Source: Candidatus Omnitrophota bacterium
Lineage (GTDB): Bacteria; Omnitrophota; Gorgyraeia; Pluralincolimonadales; Pluralincolimonadaceae
Direction: 5' to 3'
Assembly: GCA_030695925.1 (NCBI GenBank)
Contig: JAUYOH010000140.1
Coordinates: forward strand, 1-59,405
Length of the DNA stretch: 59,405 bases
The notes under the pieces are model-generated. The model worked only from the letters and a program-made list of their open reading frames with translations. It did not search any database and was not told where the DNA came from. The position numbers and the translations under genes are program-made. Of this stretch, positions 25,640 through 34,923 are shown piece by piece; position 1 is the stretch's first letter, and each line of letters opens with the position of its first letter.

Positions 25640-26692
25640 ATGGGACTAAAGGTCGCGCTTACTTACAATCTAAAGAGAAAGATAGAAGACGCCGATCTGC
25701 CTGACGATTATTATTCGGAGTTCGACAGCAGGGAGACGATAGAGACGATAGCAAACGGGCTGCGCTCAGGCGGCAACGAAGTATTTTTAGTCGAGGCGGA
25801 TAGGGGGCTTCTCAATTGGTTTCAGAATAACGAGGTGGATATAGTCTTTAATATAGCCGAGGGTTTAGATGGCGAGTCAAGAGAATCGCAGGTGCCGGCC
25901 ATACTGGATTTTTTGAATATCCCTTATACCGGCTCCGGCATCCTCGCTTTAAGCGTATCTCTAAATAAGGCGTTGACCAAGAAATTATTCGAGCAGGCCG
26001 ATATCCCGACTCCGAAGCATAGATTGATCAGGCAGCCGAGCGGGATATCCGATTTAGGCCTGAGGTATCCTTTAATAGTAAAACCGAATAGCGAAGGTTC
26101 AGGCAAGGGCATTACGGTAACGAGTGTCGTGCGCGACAGAGAAGAGTTGGCTCGAGAGGTCGAGCGGACTCATAGGATTTATAAACAGGAGATACTGGTA
26201 GAAGAATTTATAGACGGCAAAGAATTGACCGTAGGTATATTGGGCAATGATCCACCGGTCGCATTGCCGATCCTGGAGATAGATTTCTCAAATTGTAAGG
26301 GTTCCGGGGAGTACTTTTATACATGGAAGGTCAAGGAATACGAAAAAGAAGTCGAGGAGAGTTTGGGATTAAGCCCGTTATGGCACTGTCCGGCCAGATT
26401 AAGCGAAGCGGATACCGCCAAAGTAAAAGATGTTGCTTTAAAGGCGCATTCGGTCATCGGTTGCGTGGACTTAAGCCGGGTGGATATAATCTTTAACGAA
26501 GACGGTATTCCTTATGTGTTGGAGGTAAACCCTCTGCCCGGTCTTGACCCGAAAGATTCTAATCTTCCTTATATAGCGAAGTGCGCGGGTTTTAGTTATG
26601 CGGGATTGATGAATAAAATAGTGGAGGTGTCGCTGGAACGGCATAAGATAAAAAACAAAAATCTTGCCCTGCAAGAAAGGAGCCTACGTTGA
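25640..26692 (+). CDS. ATP-grasp ligase, D-Ala-D-Ala ligase-like (second of tandem pair)
   Basis: 350 residues. It shares the fingerprint of its upstream neighbour: VDIVFNIAEGLDGESRES (compare VDIVFNIAEGVYGRNRES), YPLIVKPNSEGSGKGIT, CVDLSRVDIIFNEDG and VLEVNPLPGLDPKDS. Its substrate region has an insertion (YFYTWKVKEYEKEV, about residues 228-242) absent from the first copy, so the two probably do different steps rather than being redundant. The stop overlaps the TTG start of the lysine 2,3-aminomutase gene, implying coupling. A Ddl role in peptidoglycan is possible but not supported by the altered loops. Confidence 0.87.
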   Translation: MGLKVALTYNLKRKIEDADLPDDYYSEFDSRETIETIANGLRSGGNEVFLVEADRGLLNWFQNNEVDIVFNIAEGLDGESRESQVPAILDFLNIPYTGSGILALSVSLNKALTKKLFEQADIPTPKHRLIRQPSGISDLGLRYPLIVKPNSEGSGKGITVTSVVRDREELAREVERTHRIYKQEILVEEFIDGKELTVGILGNDPPVALPILEIDFSNCKGSGEYFYTWKVKEYEKEVEESLGLSPLWHCPARLSEADTAKVKDVALKAHSVIGCVDLSRVDIIFNEDGIPYVLEVNPLPGLDPKDSNLPYIAKCAGFSYAGLMNKIVEVSLERHKIKNKNLALQERSLR

Positions 26693-27894
26693 TAAACGTT
26701 ACGGGTTCATTGCTTGAGCGCTGGAAGGATGTCCCGGAGAGTGATTGGGAAGATTGGCATTGGCAGATAGGTAACAGGGTAATGACCTATGACGGCCTGA
26801 AAGATATACTTCAGCTTACGCCGTCAGAGGTGATCGGCGTCAAAAGGTCTAAAGGGAGGCTTCTTATGGCGATACCGCCCTACTGGCTCTCGCTTATAGA
26901 CCCGATGAGGCAGACTTGCCCAATCAGAAGGCAGGCCATTCCCACCGCCGAGGAATTCGAGGTCTCGCTTAATGATATGGAAGACCCATGCGGCGAAGAC
27001 AAAGATTCGCCGGTGCCGGGATTAGTGCATCGGTATCCGGACAGGGTCCTGCTTCTGGCCACCGAGAAGTGCGCCATGTATTGCCGCCATTGCACCAGAA
27101 GAAGGCTCGTCGGCTCCGAGACACACCTTACCTCGAGGCAAAATTTCGAACAGGCATATGATTATATAAGGTCAAACCGCAGGGTGCGCGATGTCCTGAT
27201 ATCAGGCGGTGACCCTCTGATGCTGCCCGATGAGACGATAGAGGACATATTAAAGAACTTAAGGGCGATACCGAATGTCGAATTTATCCGGTTAGGTACG
27301 AGGATGCCTGTTACCGTTCCGATGAGGGTGACGGAAAACCTCATTTCTATATTCAAGAGATATTCTCCTATATGGGTTTCCCTGCACTTCAACCATCCGA
27401 AAGAGATAACCAAGCGCTGCAAGAAGGCATGCGACATGCTAGCCGATTCCGGTATCCCGCTGGGCAGCCAGACGGTTTTATTAAGAGGTATAAATGACAG
27501 GCCGTCTACAATGAGGAGGCTGATGCATGAGTTATTGAAGATACGCGTGCGCCCCTATTACATCTATCAATGCGATCCCGCAAAAGGCATAAGTCATTTC
27601 AGGACTGCCGTATCGGTCGGTATCAATATCATGGAGAAGCTGCGCGGGCATACTTCCGGTTATTCTGTTCCCACTTATGTGGTTGACGCCCCGGGCGGCG
27701 GCGGAAAGATACCGGTGGCGCCGAATTATGTGATCTCGCAGGCAAAGGGCATGTTCACCTTAAGGAATTATGCCGGAAATATATTCACCTACTATGAACC
27801 GGCGGAAGAAGGCCAGATGCAACGGGTCGTGCCTAATCAGAATAAACAGACCAAGAAGGAGGTAAAGACGGCAGAGGCTAAGACAGCCGCATAG
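26689..27894 (+). CDS. kamA: Lysine 2,3-aminomutase (radical SAM, KamA family)
   Basis: 401 residues, full length, from TTG 26689 with AAGGAG 6 bases upstream. Radical-SAM cluster CAMYCRHC (Cys128, 132, 135), PLP lysine in GGGGK (Lys340) and R137 for the substrate carboxylate. Asp296 (YQCDPAKG) and Asp333 (VVDAPGG) sit at the two positions that bind the lysine epsilon-amino group in the Clostridium enzyme. Glutamate 2,3-aminomutases lack them, so L-lysine to L-beta-lysine is the likely reaction. Coupled to two ATP-grasp ligases upstream, suggesting that beta-lysine is ligated onto something. No beta-lysine acetyltransferase is adjacent. Confidence 0.9.
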   Translation: MINVTGSLLERWKDVPESDWEDWHWQIGNRVMTYDGLKDILQLTPSEVIGVKRSKGRLLMAIPPYWLSLIDPMRQTCPIRRQAIPTAEEFEVSLNDMEDPCGEDKDSPVPGLVHRYPDRVLLLATEKCAMYCRHCTRRRLVGSETHLTSRQNFEQAYDYIRSNRRVRDVLISGGDPLMLPDETIEDILKNLRAIPNVEFIRLGTRMPVTVPMRVTENLISIFKRYSPIWVSLHFNHPKEITKRCKKACDMLADSGIPLGSQTVLLRGINDRPSTMRRLMHELLKIRVRPYYIYQCDPAKGISHFRTAVSVGINIMEKLRGHTSGYSVPTYVVDAPGGGGKIPVAPNYVISQAKGMFTLRNYAGNIFTYYEPAEEGQMQRVVPNQNKQTKKEVKTAEAKTAA

Positions 27895-27912
27895 CGTCTT
27901 TAGGCGATTATC

Positions 27913-28485
27913 ATGAAGAACAGGGATCTTCTTTTATTACTTTTTGCGCTCGTTTTTCTTTTTCCGTTGGCCGGTTGCGGTCAGCAACAGGATATAGAGA
28001 CAGTAAAGAAGGGGCTTCTCGAGTTTGACCCATCATTTAAAGAAGTCTTAACGAAGAAGGCGCGGATAGATTCGCAGATAGAGGTGCTAAAGGCTGATTT
28101 CAGGAATAAACAGGCCGAGATAAACTCGAAGATCATGGAGCTGGAAGAGGAACTCAAAGGGGTACGAAGGCAGAATTACGCCCAGGTCCACGAGTTGGTC
28201 GCGCAATTAGGCCCCGAAAGGCAGAAGATAAACTTAAAATTAGCCGAATTAAACACGATATTAAAGAACAAAGAGGGATTGCTTAATACCTTCAAGAGTT
28301 CCCTTAAGGAGACCAAGAAGGTGGTCGAGAACAAGAAGTTAGGGCTCTCCCCGGAAGAGGAGGCCAAGTGGCAGAAGAACCTCGATGACTTGAACCGCCA
28401 GTTGCCGGTCATTGAGGAAGAGATCGCTAAAGTCAGGAAAGAAATCAGCCTTTATAGGCAACAGTTCAACCTCCTTAAATATTGA
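27913..28485 (+). CDS. Coiled-coil lipoprotein, unknown function
   Basis: 190 residues. Signal peptide with lipobox LAGC (cysteine about residue 22), so probably membrane-anchored. The rest is almost entirely charged alpha-helical coiled coil (KKARIDSQIEVLKADFRNKQ; IMELEEELKGVRRQ; EEIAKVRKEISLYRQQF), without aromatic-rich or catalytic motifs. It follows kamA by 18 bases and may be co-transcribed with it; a purH promoter lies behind it. Confidence 0.8.
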   Translation: MKNRDLLLLLFALVFLFPLAGCGQQQDIETVKKGLLEFDPSFKEVLTKKARIDSQIEVLKADFRNKQAEINSKIMELEEELKGVRRQNYAQVHELVAQLGPERQKINLKLAELNTILKNKEGLLNTFKSSLKETKKVVENKKLGLSPEEEAKWQKNLDDLNRQLPVIEEEIAKVRKEISLYRQQFNLLKY

Positions 28486-28504
28486 TTTAATTCCCTTTTA
28501 TCCC

Positions 28505-28533
28505 TTGCCTTAGAAAAGCCCATCTGGTAAAAT
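28505..28533 (+). promoter_or_regulatory. purH promoter, predicted to give a leaderless transcript
   Basis: TTGCCT (28505-28510), 17 bases, TAAAAT (28528-28533) preceded by TGG (extended -10). The purH ATG is at 28542, about where transcription would start. Confidence 0.65.
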
Positions 28534-28541
28534 AAAAGCCT

Positions 28542-30107
28542 ATGACAAAGATCAAGAGAGCGCTTATCAGCATATCCGACAAGAGGGGGATAGTGGAGTT
28601 CTCCAGGGGCCTTAAGGGCCTCGGCGTTGAGATCGTCTCTACCGGAGGGACGGCAAAACTCTTAAGGAGTCACGGTGTAGAGATCCGTGCCGTCTCGGAT
28701 GTGACCGGATTTCCCGAGATATTAAGCGGCAGGGTGAAGACCTTGCATCCAAAGATACACGGCGGGATACTGGCAAGGCGCGCTATCGCCGAGCATATGT
28801 CACAGGTCAGGAAGCATAAGATAGGCCTGATAGATTTAGTTGTGGTCAATCTCTATCCGTTTGAGGAGAAGGTACTGGACCCGAAGGTCAAACTTGAGGA
28901 TGCCGTTGAGATGATAGATATCGGCGGTCCCGCGATGATCCGTTCCGCCGCGAAAAACTTCAAAGACGTAGCCATTGTGTCGAATCCGGACAGGTATCCC
29001 CAGATCTTGTCGGAACTTGAGAGAAATGGAGGCGCTTTATCCGGCCAGACGCTTGCGGCGCTGTCAGTCGAGGCCTTCGGTCATACCGCGCGCTATGACG
29101 CGAAGATCCACGAGTTTTTAAGGTCGCGTATTTTGGCTCGCGATAATTTTCCGGAGGTTCTGCATCTGGTATTTGATAAGGCGCAAGGCCTGCGCTACGG
29201 CGAGAACCCCCATCAGGAGGCCGCTTTCTACGCGGATTCGGTCAAGCCGCGTCATGGTTTTGCCGCGATGAAGCAATTGCACGGGAAAGAACTGTCGTTT
29301 AATAACCTCTTGGATCTGAATGCGGCCCTGCAGATAATAAAGGACTTCGATTCTCCATGCGCCTGTGTCGTAAAACACAACTCCCCGTGCGGAGTGGCTT
29401 CATCGGACAATCTGCACACTGCTTATAGAGACGCTTTCCGGTGCGACAGCCCGTCTGCCTTCGGCGGAATCGTCGGTTTGAACAGGAGGGTGGATACAAA
29501 GACTGCCAGAGAGATCTACGCTTCCGGTTTTCTGGAGTGCATAGTGGCGCCCGGATACGATGCCGGAACGCTTAAGATATTAAAGAACAGGAAGAATTTA
29601 AGGATAATAGAATTTAAGGATATGTCTAATAAAACTAAGGCCGGCATCTATTCCTGCGATGTAAAGAAGATCGAGGGTGGTATGCTCATACAGGAACATG
29701 ACCAGTTGGATATAACACCGAATGATTTAAAGGTCGTGACAAAGAAAAAGCCGTCGGAGAGCCAGATAAAGTCGCTTCTGTTCGCGTGGAGGGCGGCCAA
29801 ACACGTCAAATCCAATGCGATAGTCATCGCCAAAGGCGAGCGTACGCTAGGGATCGGCGGCGGCCAGTCAAGCCGTGTGGACTCGGTAAAGATAGCGATA
29901 AATAAGGCGGGCAAGGGCGTAAAAGGCGGCTGCCTTGCCAGCGACGGATTCTTTCCCAAACCGGACTCGGTCCAGCAGGCCGCAAAAGCCGGGATAGCGG
30001 CTATAATACAGCCCGGCGGATCCGTTAAAGACGAGGAAGTCATAAAAGCCGCTGACAAGTCCGGCATAGCGATGGTCCTTACGGAAGTCAGGCACTTTAA
30101 GCATTGA
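28542..30107 (+). CDS. purH: Bifunctional IMP cyclohydrolase / AICAR transformylase
   Basis: 521 residues, full length. The N-terminal MGS-like cyclohydrolase (ALISISDKRGIVEFSRGL; GRVKTLHPKIHGGILARR) is followed by the transformylase (RYGENPHQEAAFY; VVKHNSPCGVAS; GGGQSSRVDSVKIAI). It does the last two steps of IMP synthesis using 10-formyl-THF. folC and folE nearby and gcvT earlier supply or handle the folate one-carbon pool. No Shine-Dalgarno precedes the ATG, and the promoter position suggests leaderless initiation. Confidence 0.97.
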   Translation: MTKIKRALISISDKRGIVEFSRGLKGLGVEIVSTGGTAKLLRSHGVEIRAVSDVTGFPEILSGRVKTLHPKIHGGILARRAIAEHMSQVRKHKIGLIDLVVVNLYPFEEKVLDPKVKLEDAVEMIDIGGPAMIRSAAKNFKDVAIVSNPDRYPQILSELERNGGALSGQTLAALSVEAFGHTARYDAKIHEFLRSRILARDNFPEVLHLVFDKAQGLRYGENPHQEAAFYADSVKPRHGFAAMKQLHGKELSFNNLLDLNAALQIIKDFDSPCACVVKHNSPCGVASSDNLHTAYRDAFRCDSPSAFGGIVGLNRRVDTKTAREIYASGFLECIVAPGYDAGTLKILKNRKNLRIIEFKDMSNKTKAGIYSCDVKKIEGGMLIQEHDQLDITPNDLKVVTKKKPSESQIKSLLFAWRAAKHVKSNAIVIAKGERTLGIGGGQSSRVDSVKIAINKAGKGVKGGCLASDGFFPKPDSVQQAAKAGIAAIIQPGGSVKDEEVIKAADKSGIAMVLTEVRHFKH

Positions 30108-30118
30108 CCTTGCCCAAG

Positions 30119-31492
30119 ATGACTTACGCAGAGGCGTTAAGATATTTAGAGTCGTTCGCAGATTACGAGAAGATCCCTTCCTATAACTATCACGACGCGA
30201 TCAAATTAAGCAGGATGGAAGCCCTCTTAGACGGCCTCGGTAACCCCCAGCGGAATTTTAAGTCGATACATATCGCGGGCACGAAGGGCAAAGGTTCCAC
30301 ATGCGTTTTCGTATATTCCATATTAAAGGAAAGCGGCCGTAAGGTTGGGCTCTATACCTCGCCGCATCTTATAGATTTCAAAGAGAGGATAAGGATATCA
30401 TTTCCGAAGGAAATGATTCCCGAGGAAAGGGAGATAGAAGAAGCTGAGGTCGCCACGCTGGTGGCCAGGATAAAATCGTTCCTTGATAAATTTACGAGTG
30501 CGTCGAAATTCGGCCCGCCGTCTTTCTTCGAGGTCTATACGGCGCTGGCGTTCTTATTCTTCAGCATCAAGAAGGTCGATATAGCGGTCGTTGAGGTGGG
30601 CATGGGCGGCAGGCTCGACGCCACGAACGTCGTCAATCCCCTTGTGGTCGGGGTTACCCCGATAAGTTTTGACCACACCGACAAATTAGGGATGACCCTC
30701 GAGGCCATCACGAAAGAGAAGTGCGGGATAATAAAGAATAATTGCGTAGTCGTAGCATCGGAACAGAACGCCACTGTGATGAATTGTATCCGCAAGGCCG
30801 CCATAGATAAGAACGCCAGATTATATGAGGTCGGAAAGGACATATTTTATGAGCCCCTTACCGCAGACCCCGAAGGTCAGACCTTCAATGTGCGCGGAAT
30901 ATTCGGAGACTACACTTTGCTTACGACCCCTCTTTTAGGGCGGCACCAGATAGTCAATGCGGCTTGCGCGGTCGGGATCATAGAGGCGCTGCGGTCTAAG
31001 GGGATACTTATATGTTCCCATGATATCACAAGCGGTATAAGAAACGTAAATTGGCCGGGGCGGATTCAGGTCATAGGAAGGTGTCCATGGATAATATTAG
31101 ACGGGGCGCAGAATGAGGCTTCAGCAGGGGCCCTGAAGGAGGCGATAAGTAATATCTTCTCCTATAAAGAGCTGATACTCGTGTTCGGTGTTTCAACCGA
31201 TAAGGATATAGAGGGAATAGGCAAAAATCTCTTTCCATTCGCGGATAAGATATTCTTTACACGGTCGAACACGAAACGCGCGGCGGCGCCGGAAGCGTTA
31301 AAGAAAAGATTCCCGGATCATGAAAAAAAGATAACGCTGACCTTCAATGTGAGAGAGGCTGTTGAGTTGGCGCGCAGGCAGGCGAAGCCCGATGACCTGA
31401 TACTTGTTACGGGTTCGTTATTTGTCGTCGGAGAAACCCTGGATTTTTTAAGCAGGAACGGTATAGGATATGAGAAAACAGTCAAAGATTGA
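30119..31492 (+). CDS. folC: Folylpolyglutamate synthase / dihydrofolate synthase
   Basis: 457 residues from ATG 30119, which matches the normal N-terminus MTYAEALRYLES. A TTG at 30104, overlapping the purH stop, is an in-frame alternative. Mur-ligase fold: ATP loop GTKGKGSTCVFVYSIL, the SPHLIDFKERIRI stretch, the VVEVGMGGRLDATNVV motif and GAQNEASAGALKEAI. Adds glutamate to dihydropteroate and folates. The 3' end overlaps mnmE by 23 bases. Confidence 0.94.
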   Translation: MTYAEALRYLESFADYEKIPSYNYHDAIKLSRMEALLDGLGNPQRNFKSIHIAGTKGKGSTCVFVYSILKESGRKVGLYTSPHLIDFKERIRISFPKEMIPEEREIEEAEVATLVARIKSFLDKFTSASKFGPPSFFEVYTALAFLFFSIKKVDIAVVEVGMGGRLDATNVVNPLVVGVTPISFDHTDKLGMTLEAITKEKCGIIKNNCVVVASEQNATVMNCIRKAAIDKNARLYEVGKDIFYEPLTADPEGQTFNVRGIFGDYTLLTTPLLGRHQIVNAACAVGIIEALRSKGILICSHDITSGIRNVNWPGRIQVIGRCPWIILDGAQNEASAGALKEAISNIFSYKELILVFGVSTDKDIEGIGKNLFPFADKIFFTRSNTKRAAAPEALKKRFPDHEKKITLTFNVREAVELARRQAKPDDLILVTGSLFVVGETLDFLSRNGIGYEKTVKD

Positions 31493-32855
31493 TTTAGAGG
31501 ATACAATAGCCGCTATCTCAACACCGATAGGAGAGGGCGCGATAGGGATAGTGCGGATCAGCGGTAAAGACGCCGTTAAGATAGCGGATGTCGTATTTAG
31601 GTCCAAAAAAGGTAAAAGCCCTTCCGGTTTTTGTTCTTTTAGTACGCATTACGGGTATATTTATAATAAAGGAGCGGTAGTAGATGAGGCACTCCTGACG
31701 TTAATGCGCGCGCCCAAGAGCTATACAAAGGAGGATATGGTAGAGATAAATTGTCATAGTGGCATAATTCCTTTGCGAAAGGCCTTGGAGCTCGTTTTAG
31801 ACAGCGGCGCCCGGCTTGCCGAGCCCGGCGAGTTTACGAAACGCGCCTTCCTTAACGGCCGGCTTGACCTTACTCAGGCGGAAGCGGTCTTGGATATCAT
31901 AAGGTCAAAGACTGAGGCGTCATTAAGGATGGCCATGGGCCAGTTAAGCGGGCAGCTTTCATTCCGCCTTAACGATATAAAGGAAAGACTGTTGACGGTA
32001 GCGGCTAACGTCGAGGCGTCGATAGATTTTCCGGAGGAAGATATTGAGATAATCTCCGAGGCGAATATAAAAGAGCGATTAGAGACCATAAAAGATAATC
32101 TGGTAAAATTATTGGAATCGGCGGAGGGCGGCATTATTTTAAGAGAGGGCCTGACTTCGGTAATATGCGGCAAGCCAAACGTCGGTAAGTCCAGCCTCTT
32201 AAACACGCTTTTACAGCGCGATAGGGCGATAGTCACGCATGTGCCCGGCACCACAAGGGACGCGATCGAAGACCTCGCGAACATAAACGGCATACCTTTT
32301 AAACTGGTCGATACCGCGGGCATAGCGCCGACCGAAGACTTAGTCGAAAGAGAGGGGATCTTAAGGAGCCGGGAGCGCATAGAACAAGCCGATTTGATCC
32401 TCTTGGTCCTTGACGCGAGCGCAGAGATGACTGATGAAGACAGGATATTATTGTCCGACACCAAAGACAGGCCCCGCATATTAGTGATAAATAAGATAGA
32501 TCTGCCGCGCAAGATGGATTTGAGTACTTTGGAAGGAAATATCATGGTTGAGATCTCCGCGAAAGAAGGAGACGGCATCGACGAGTTAAAGAAGATGATG
32601 GAGAGGGCGGTATGGAGCGGACGGGCGGCGGTACCGGAAGGCGGCGCGATAACAAATTTAAGACAGAAACAGGCGCTTAAGAACGCCTCCGGGGCGGTGG
32701 AACGCGCCGTCGAGTCTGTCGAAAAGGATCTTTCGCCCGAACTGATAGCGATTGAATTAAGAGAGGCGCTGGATTCGATCGGCGAGATAACGGGCGAGGT
32801 CGTGAACGATGATATACTTGAGAAGATATTTTCGCAGTTTTGTATAGGGAAATAG
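31470..32855 (+). CDS. mnmE: tRNA uridine-5-carboxymethylaminomethyl modification GTPase
   Basis: 461 residues, normal length. The N-terminal folate-binding domain (DTIAAISTPIGEGAIGIVRISG) and central helical domain (EPGEFTKRAFLNGRLDLTQAEAV) enclose a G domain: G1 CGKPNVGKSSLL, G2/G3 PGTTRD and DTAGI, G4 NKID. The C-terminal motif FCIGK holds the cysteine essential for modification. With MnmG it modifies wobble U34 of certain tRNAs, including tRNA-Arg(UCU) of the type encoded at 58.3 kb. The start lies inside folC. Confidence 0.97.
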   Translation: MRKQSKIDLEDTIAAISTPIGEGAIGIVRISGKDAVKIADVVFRSKKGKSPSGFCSFSTHYGYIYNKGAVVDEALLTLMRAPKSYTKEDMVEINCHSGIIPLRKALELVLDSGARLAEPGEFTKRAFLNGRLDLTQAEAVLDIIRSKTEASLRMAMGQLSGQLSFRLNDIKERLLTVAANVEASIDFPEEDIEIISEANIKERLETIKDNLVKLLESAEGGIILREGLTSVICGKPNVGKSSLLNTLLQRDRAIVTHVPGTTRDAIEDLANINGIPFKLVDTAGIAPTEDLVEREGILRSRERIEQADLILLVLDASAEMTDEDRILLSDTKDRPRILVINKIDLPRKMDLSTLEGNIMVEISAKEGDGIDELKKMMERAVWSGRAAVPEGGAITNLRQKQALKNASGAVERAVESVEKDLSPELIAIELREALDSIGEITGEVVNDDILEKIFSQFCIGK

Positions 32856-32859
32856 ATTT

Positions 32860-32907
32860 CCCCTCACCCTCCCCTCTCCCCTCCGGGGAGAGGATAAAGG
32901 TGAGGGG
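32860..32907. repeat. GC-rich palindromic element, intergenic copy 4
   Basis: CCCCTCACC at the left mirrors GGTGAGGGG at the right, with inner CCTCTCCCC/GGGGAGAGG around TCC. It fills the gap between the mnmE stop and the folE Shine-Dalgarno. Confidence 0.9.
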
Positions 32908-32933
32908 GATTACTAAATCGGAGGTTATATTTT

Positions 32934-33491
32934 ATGGATAACAAGAAGATAATGAAGGCGGTTGGCATGATACTGGACGCGATCGGCGAGAACCCCCAGC
33001 GCAAGGATCTGCAAGAGACTCCGCGCAGGGTCGCCGAGATGTACGAGGAGATCTTCTCGGGAATAAGGCAGGACCCCGCGAAGGAACTGGAAGTCGTGCT
33101 GGACCAGAAATACGAGGAGATCATCCTCCTTAAAGGGATCCCGCTGTATTCGGTCTGCGAACACCATCTTTTACCATTTTTAGGCAGGGCCCACATCGCC
33201 TATATCCCGAAAGAAGGAAGGGTCACAGGGTTAAGTAAACTGGCGAGAGCCGTTGATATATTGGCAAAGCGTCCGCAGGTCCAGGAGAGGCTGACCACAC
33301 AGATCGCCGAAGTTATCATGAAAGTATTAAAGCCGAGGGGCTGTATGGTGGTTATCGAAGCCGAACATCTCTGTATGTCAATGAGGGGATTAAAAAAGCC
33401 GGGGATATCTACTGTAACAAGCGCCGTAAGGGGCGTCTTCCGCGAGAACGAAAAGACCCGCGCGGAGGCGCTCGCCCTTATCAAAGCTTGA
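32934..33491 (+). CDS. folE: GTP cyclohydrolase I
   Basis: 185 residues. Zinc ligands in [18 protein letters not shown] (Cys, His) and [11 protein letters not shown] (Cys), with [21 protein letters not shown] between. Makes dihydroneopterin triphosphate from GTP, the entry to both folate and queuosine (through QueD at 50.5 kb). GGAGG lies 12 bases before the ATG. A palindromic element separates it from mnmE. Confidence 0.97.
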   Translation: MDNKKIMKAVGMILDAIGENPQRKDLQETPRRVAEMYEEIFSGIRQDPAKELEVVLDQKYEEIILLKGIPLYSVCEHHLLPFLGRAHIAYIPKEGRVTGLSKLARAVDILAKRPQVQERLTTQIAEVIMKVLKPRGCMVVIEAEHLCMSMRGLKKPGISTVTSAVRGVFRENEKTRAEALALIKA

Positions 33492-33544
33492 CCAAAAATT
33501 TATTATTCAAGGCCGATAAAATATAGTATAATATAAAACCAAAT

Positions 33545-33994
33545 ATGGACAATTCCGTCTTTTCTATTTTACAGAATAAGGTCTTTTTGGCCACGTTAAT
33601 CGCGTGGGTAGCCGCCCAGACCATCAAGATCCTAATAAACAGCGCAAAGGAGAAGAGGTTTAACTTCAGATGGCTTGTGAGCACCGGCGGGATGCCCAGC
33701 GCCCACTCGGCCGGTGTCATGTCGCTCGCGACAGCCGTCGGCATCCAGGAAGGTTTTGATTCCACCGTCTTTATCGCCACGTTGATGTTTGCCCTCGTCA
33801 TCGCCTTCGACGCGCAGGGAGTAAGGCGCGCGACCGGGCAGCAGGCCGAGATCTTAAATAAGATATTGGAGGACATCTATTGGCGCAGGAAGATACAGGA
33901 GGACAGGTTAAAGGAACTCATAGGCCATACGCCGTTTGAGGTATTGGTAGGTTCCGTGATCGGGATAGTAATCGCCACATTGGTTATGATTTAG
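33545..33994 (+). CDS. DUF212 / YuiD-type divergent PAP2 family membrane protein
   Basis: 149 residues. The family motif STGGMPSAHSAGVMSLA is plain, as are FDAQGVRRATGQQAE and the C-terminal GHTPFEVLVGSVIGI. Related to acid phosphatase/vanadium haloperoxidase folds, and probably an integral membrane lipid-phosphate phosphatase, but the activity is unproven. A TATAAT-like sequence (about 33529) precedes it, suggesting its own promoter. Confidence 0.9.
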   Translation: MDNSVFSILQNKVFLATLIAWVAAQTIKILINSAKEKRFNFRWLVSTGGMPSAHSAGVMSLATAVGIQEGFDSTVFIATLMFALVIAFDAQGVRRATGQQAEILNKILEDIYWRRKIQEDRLKELIGHTPFEVLVGSVIGIVIATLVMI

Positions 33995-34012
33995 AAGGGA
34001 GATATCTAAAAA

Positions 34013-34915
34013 ATGAAGCTTAAAGTATTATTACCGGCTATCGTGGCCGCGGTTATCCTTATTGCGATAGTGATTGTTTTCGTCTCCAGGGCTCCTTTTG
34101 GCTCTAAGGAAGGCGCTATATTAAACAGCGCAAAGACGCTTGAAAAGGAAGCGAAGATAGATGAGGCAATAAAGGAATACGAGAGGATGATAGCCGAATA
34201 CCCGCAGAGCAAAAGGGCGGGCCAGGCGTATATATCTTTGGCGGGCCTTTGCGAGAAACAGGGTAAGTTGGTAGAGGCCAGGGACGCTTACAAGAAGGCT
34301 TTCGAGACCTATCCGGACTTGGATATCGTAAAGAACGCAAAAGGAAAGATCGAGGATTTAAATATAAAGATACTCTTCTCGCCTTTGGTCGACTCCACAA
34401 GCAAGATTTACGAAGTGCAAACCGGTGATTCACTCGCTAAGATAGCGAAATCATTCGGCACTACGGTGGACCTCATTAGGAGATCGAACAACATCACCGG
34501 CGACAAAATAAGACAGGGCATGCGCCTTAAGGTGGTGACGGCTAAGTTCAGCGTTGTCGTCGACAAATCGCAGAACGTCCTCTTCCTGAAAGAGAATGAG
34601 GATATAATCAAGGCATACAAGGTTTCGACCGGCGCGAATAATTCGACACCGGTCGGGACTTTCAGGATAGAGAACAAGTTAGTCGACCCCGTCTGGTATT
34701 CCACGGGCGCAATTGTCCCTGCCGGCAGTCCGGAGAATATACTGGGAACACGTTGGCTGGGGATATCAAAACCGGGCTACGGGATACACGGGACGACCGA
34801 TCCTGCTTCTCTCGGCAAACAGGTCACCGCCGGCTGTGTCCGGATGTTTAATGCCGATGTGGAGGAACTTTACGCGATCCTGCCTGTCGGCACCGAAGTC
34901 ACGATAATGGACTGA
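34013..34915 (+). CDS. L,D-transpeptidase with TPR and LysM domains
   Basis: 300 residues. N-terminal membrane anchor (about residues 5-26), a TPR-like pair ([33 protein letters not shown]), LysM ([17 protein letters not shown], about 138-180) and a C-terminal YkuD catalytic domain. The catalytic motif reads GIHGTTDP then TAGCVRM, with Thr in place of the commoner Ser before the cysteine. It cross-links peptidoglycan (3-3 links) or attaches envelope proteins in the periplasm. accA follows after 8 bases. Confidence 0.93.
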   Translation: MKLKVLLPAIVAAVILIAIVIVFVSRAPFGSKEGAILNSAKTLEKEAKIDEAIKEYERMIAEYPQSKRAGQAYISLAGLCEKQGKLVEARDAYKKAFETYPDLDIVKNAKGKIEDLNIKILFSPLVDSTSKIYEVQTGDSLAKIAKSFGTTVDLIRRSNNITGDKIRQGMRLKVVTAKFSVVVDKSQNVLFLKENEDIIKAYKVSTGANNSTPVGTFRIENKLVDPVWYSTGAIVPAGSPENILGTRWLGISKPGYGIHGTTDPASLGKQVTAGCVRMFNADVEELYAILPVGTEVTIMD

Positions 34916-34923
34916 CCCAGGAT

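Noticed and set aside
31874-32578. 234-codon open frame on the minus strand
   Set aside because: It lies entirely within mnmE, which has all motifs; the shadow frame has no recognisable domain, signal or ribosome site.
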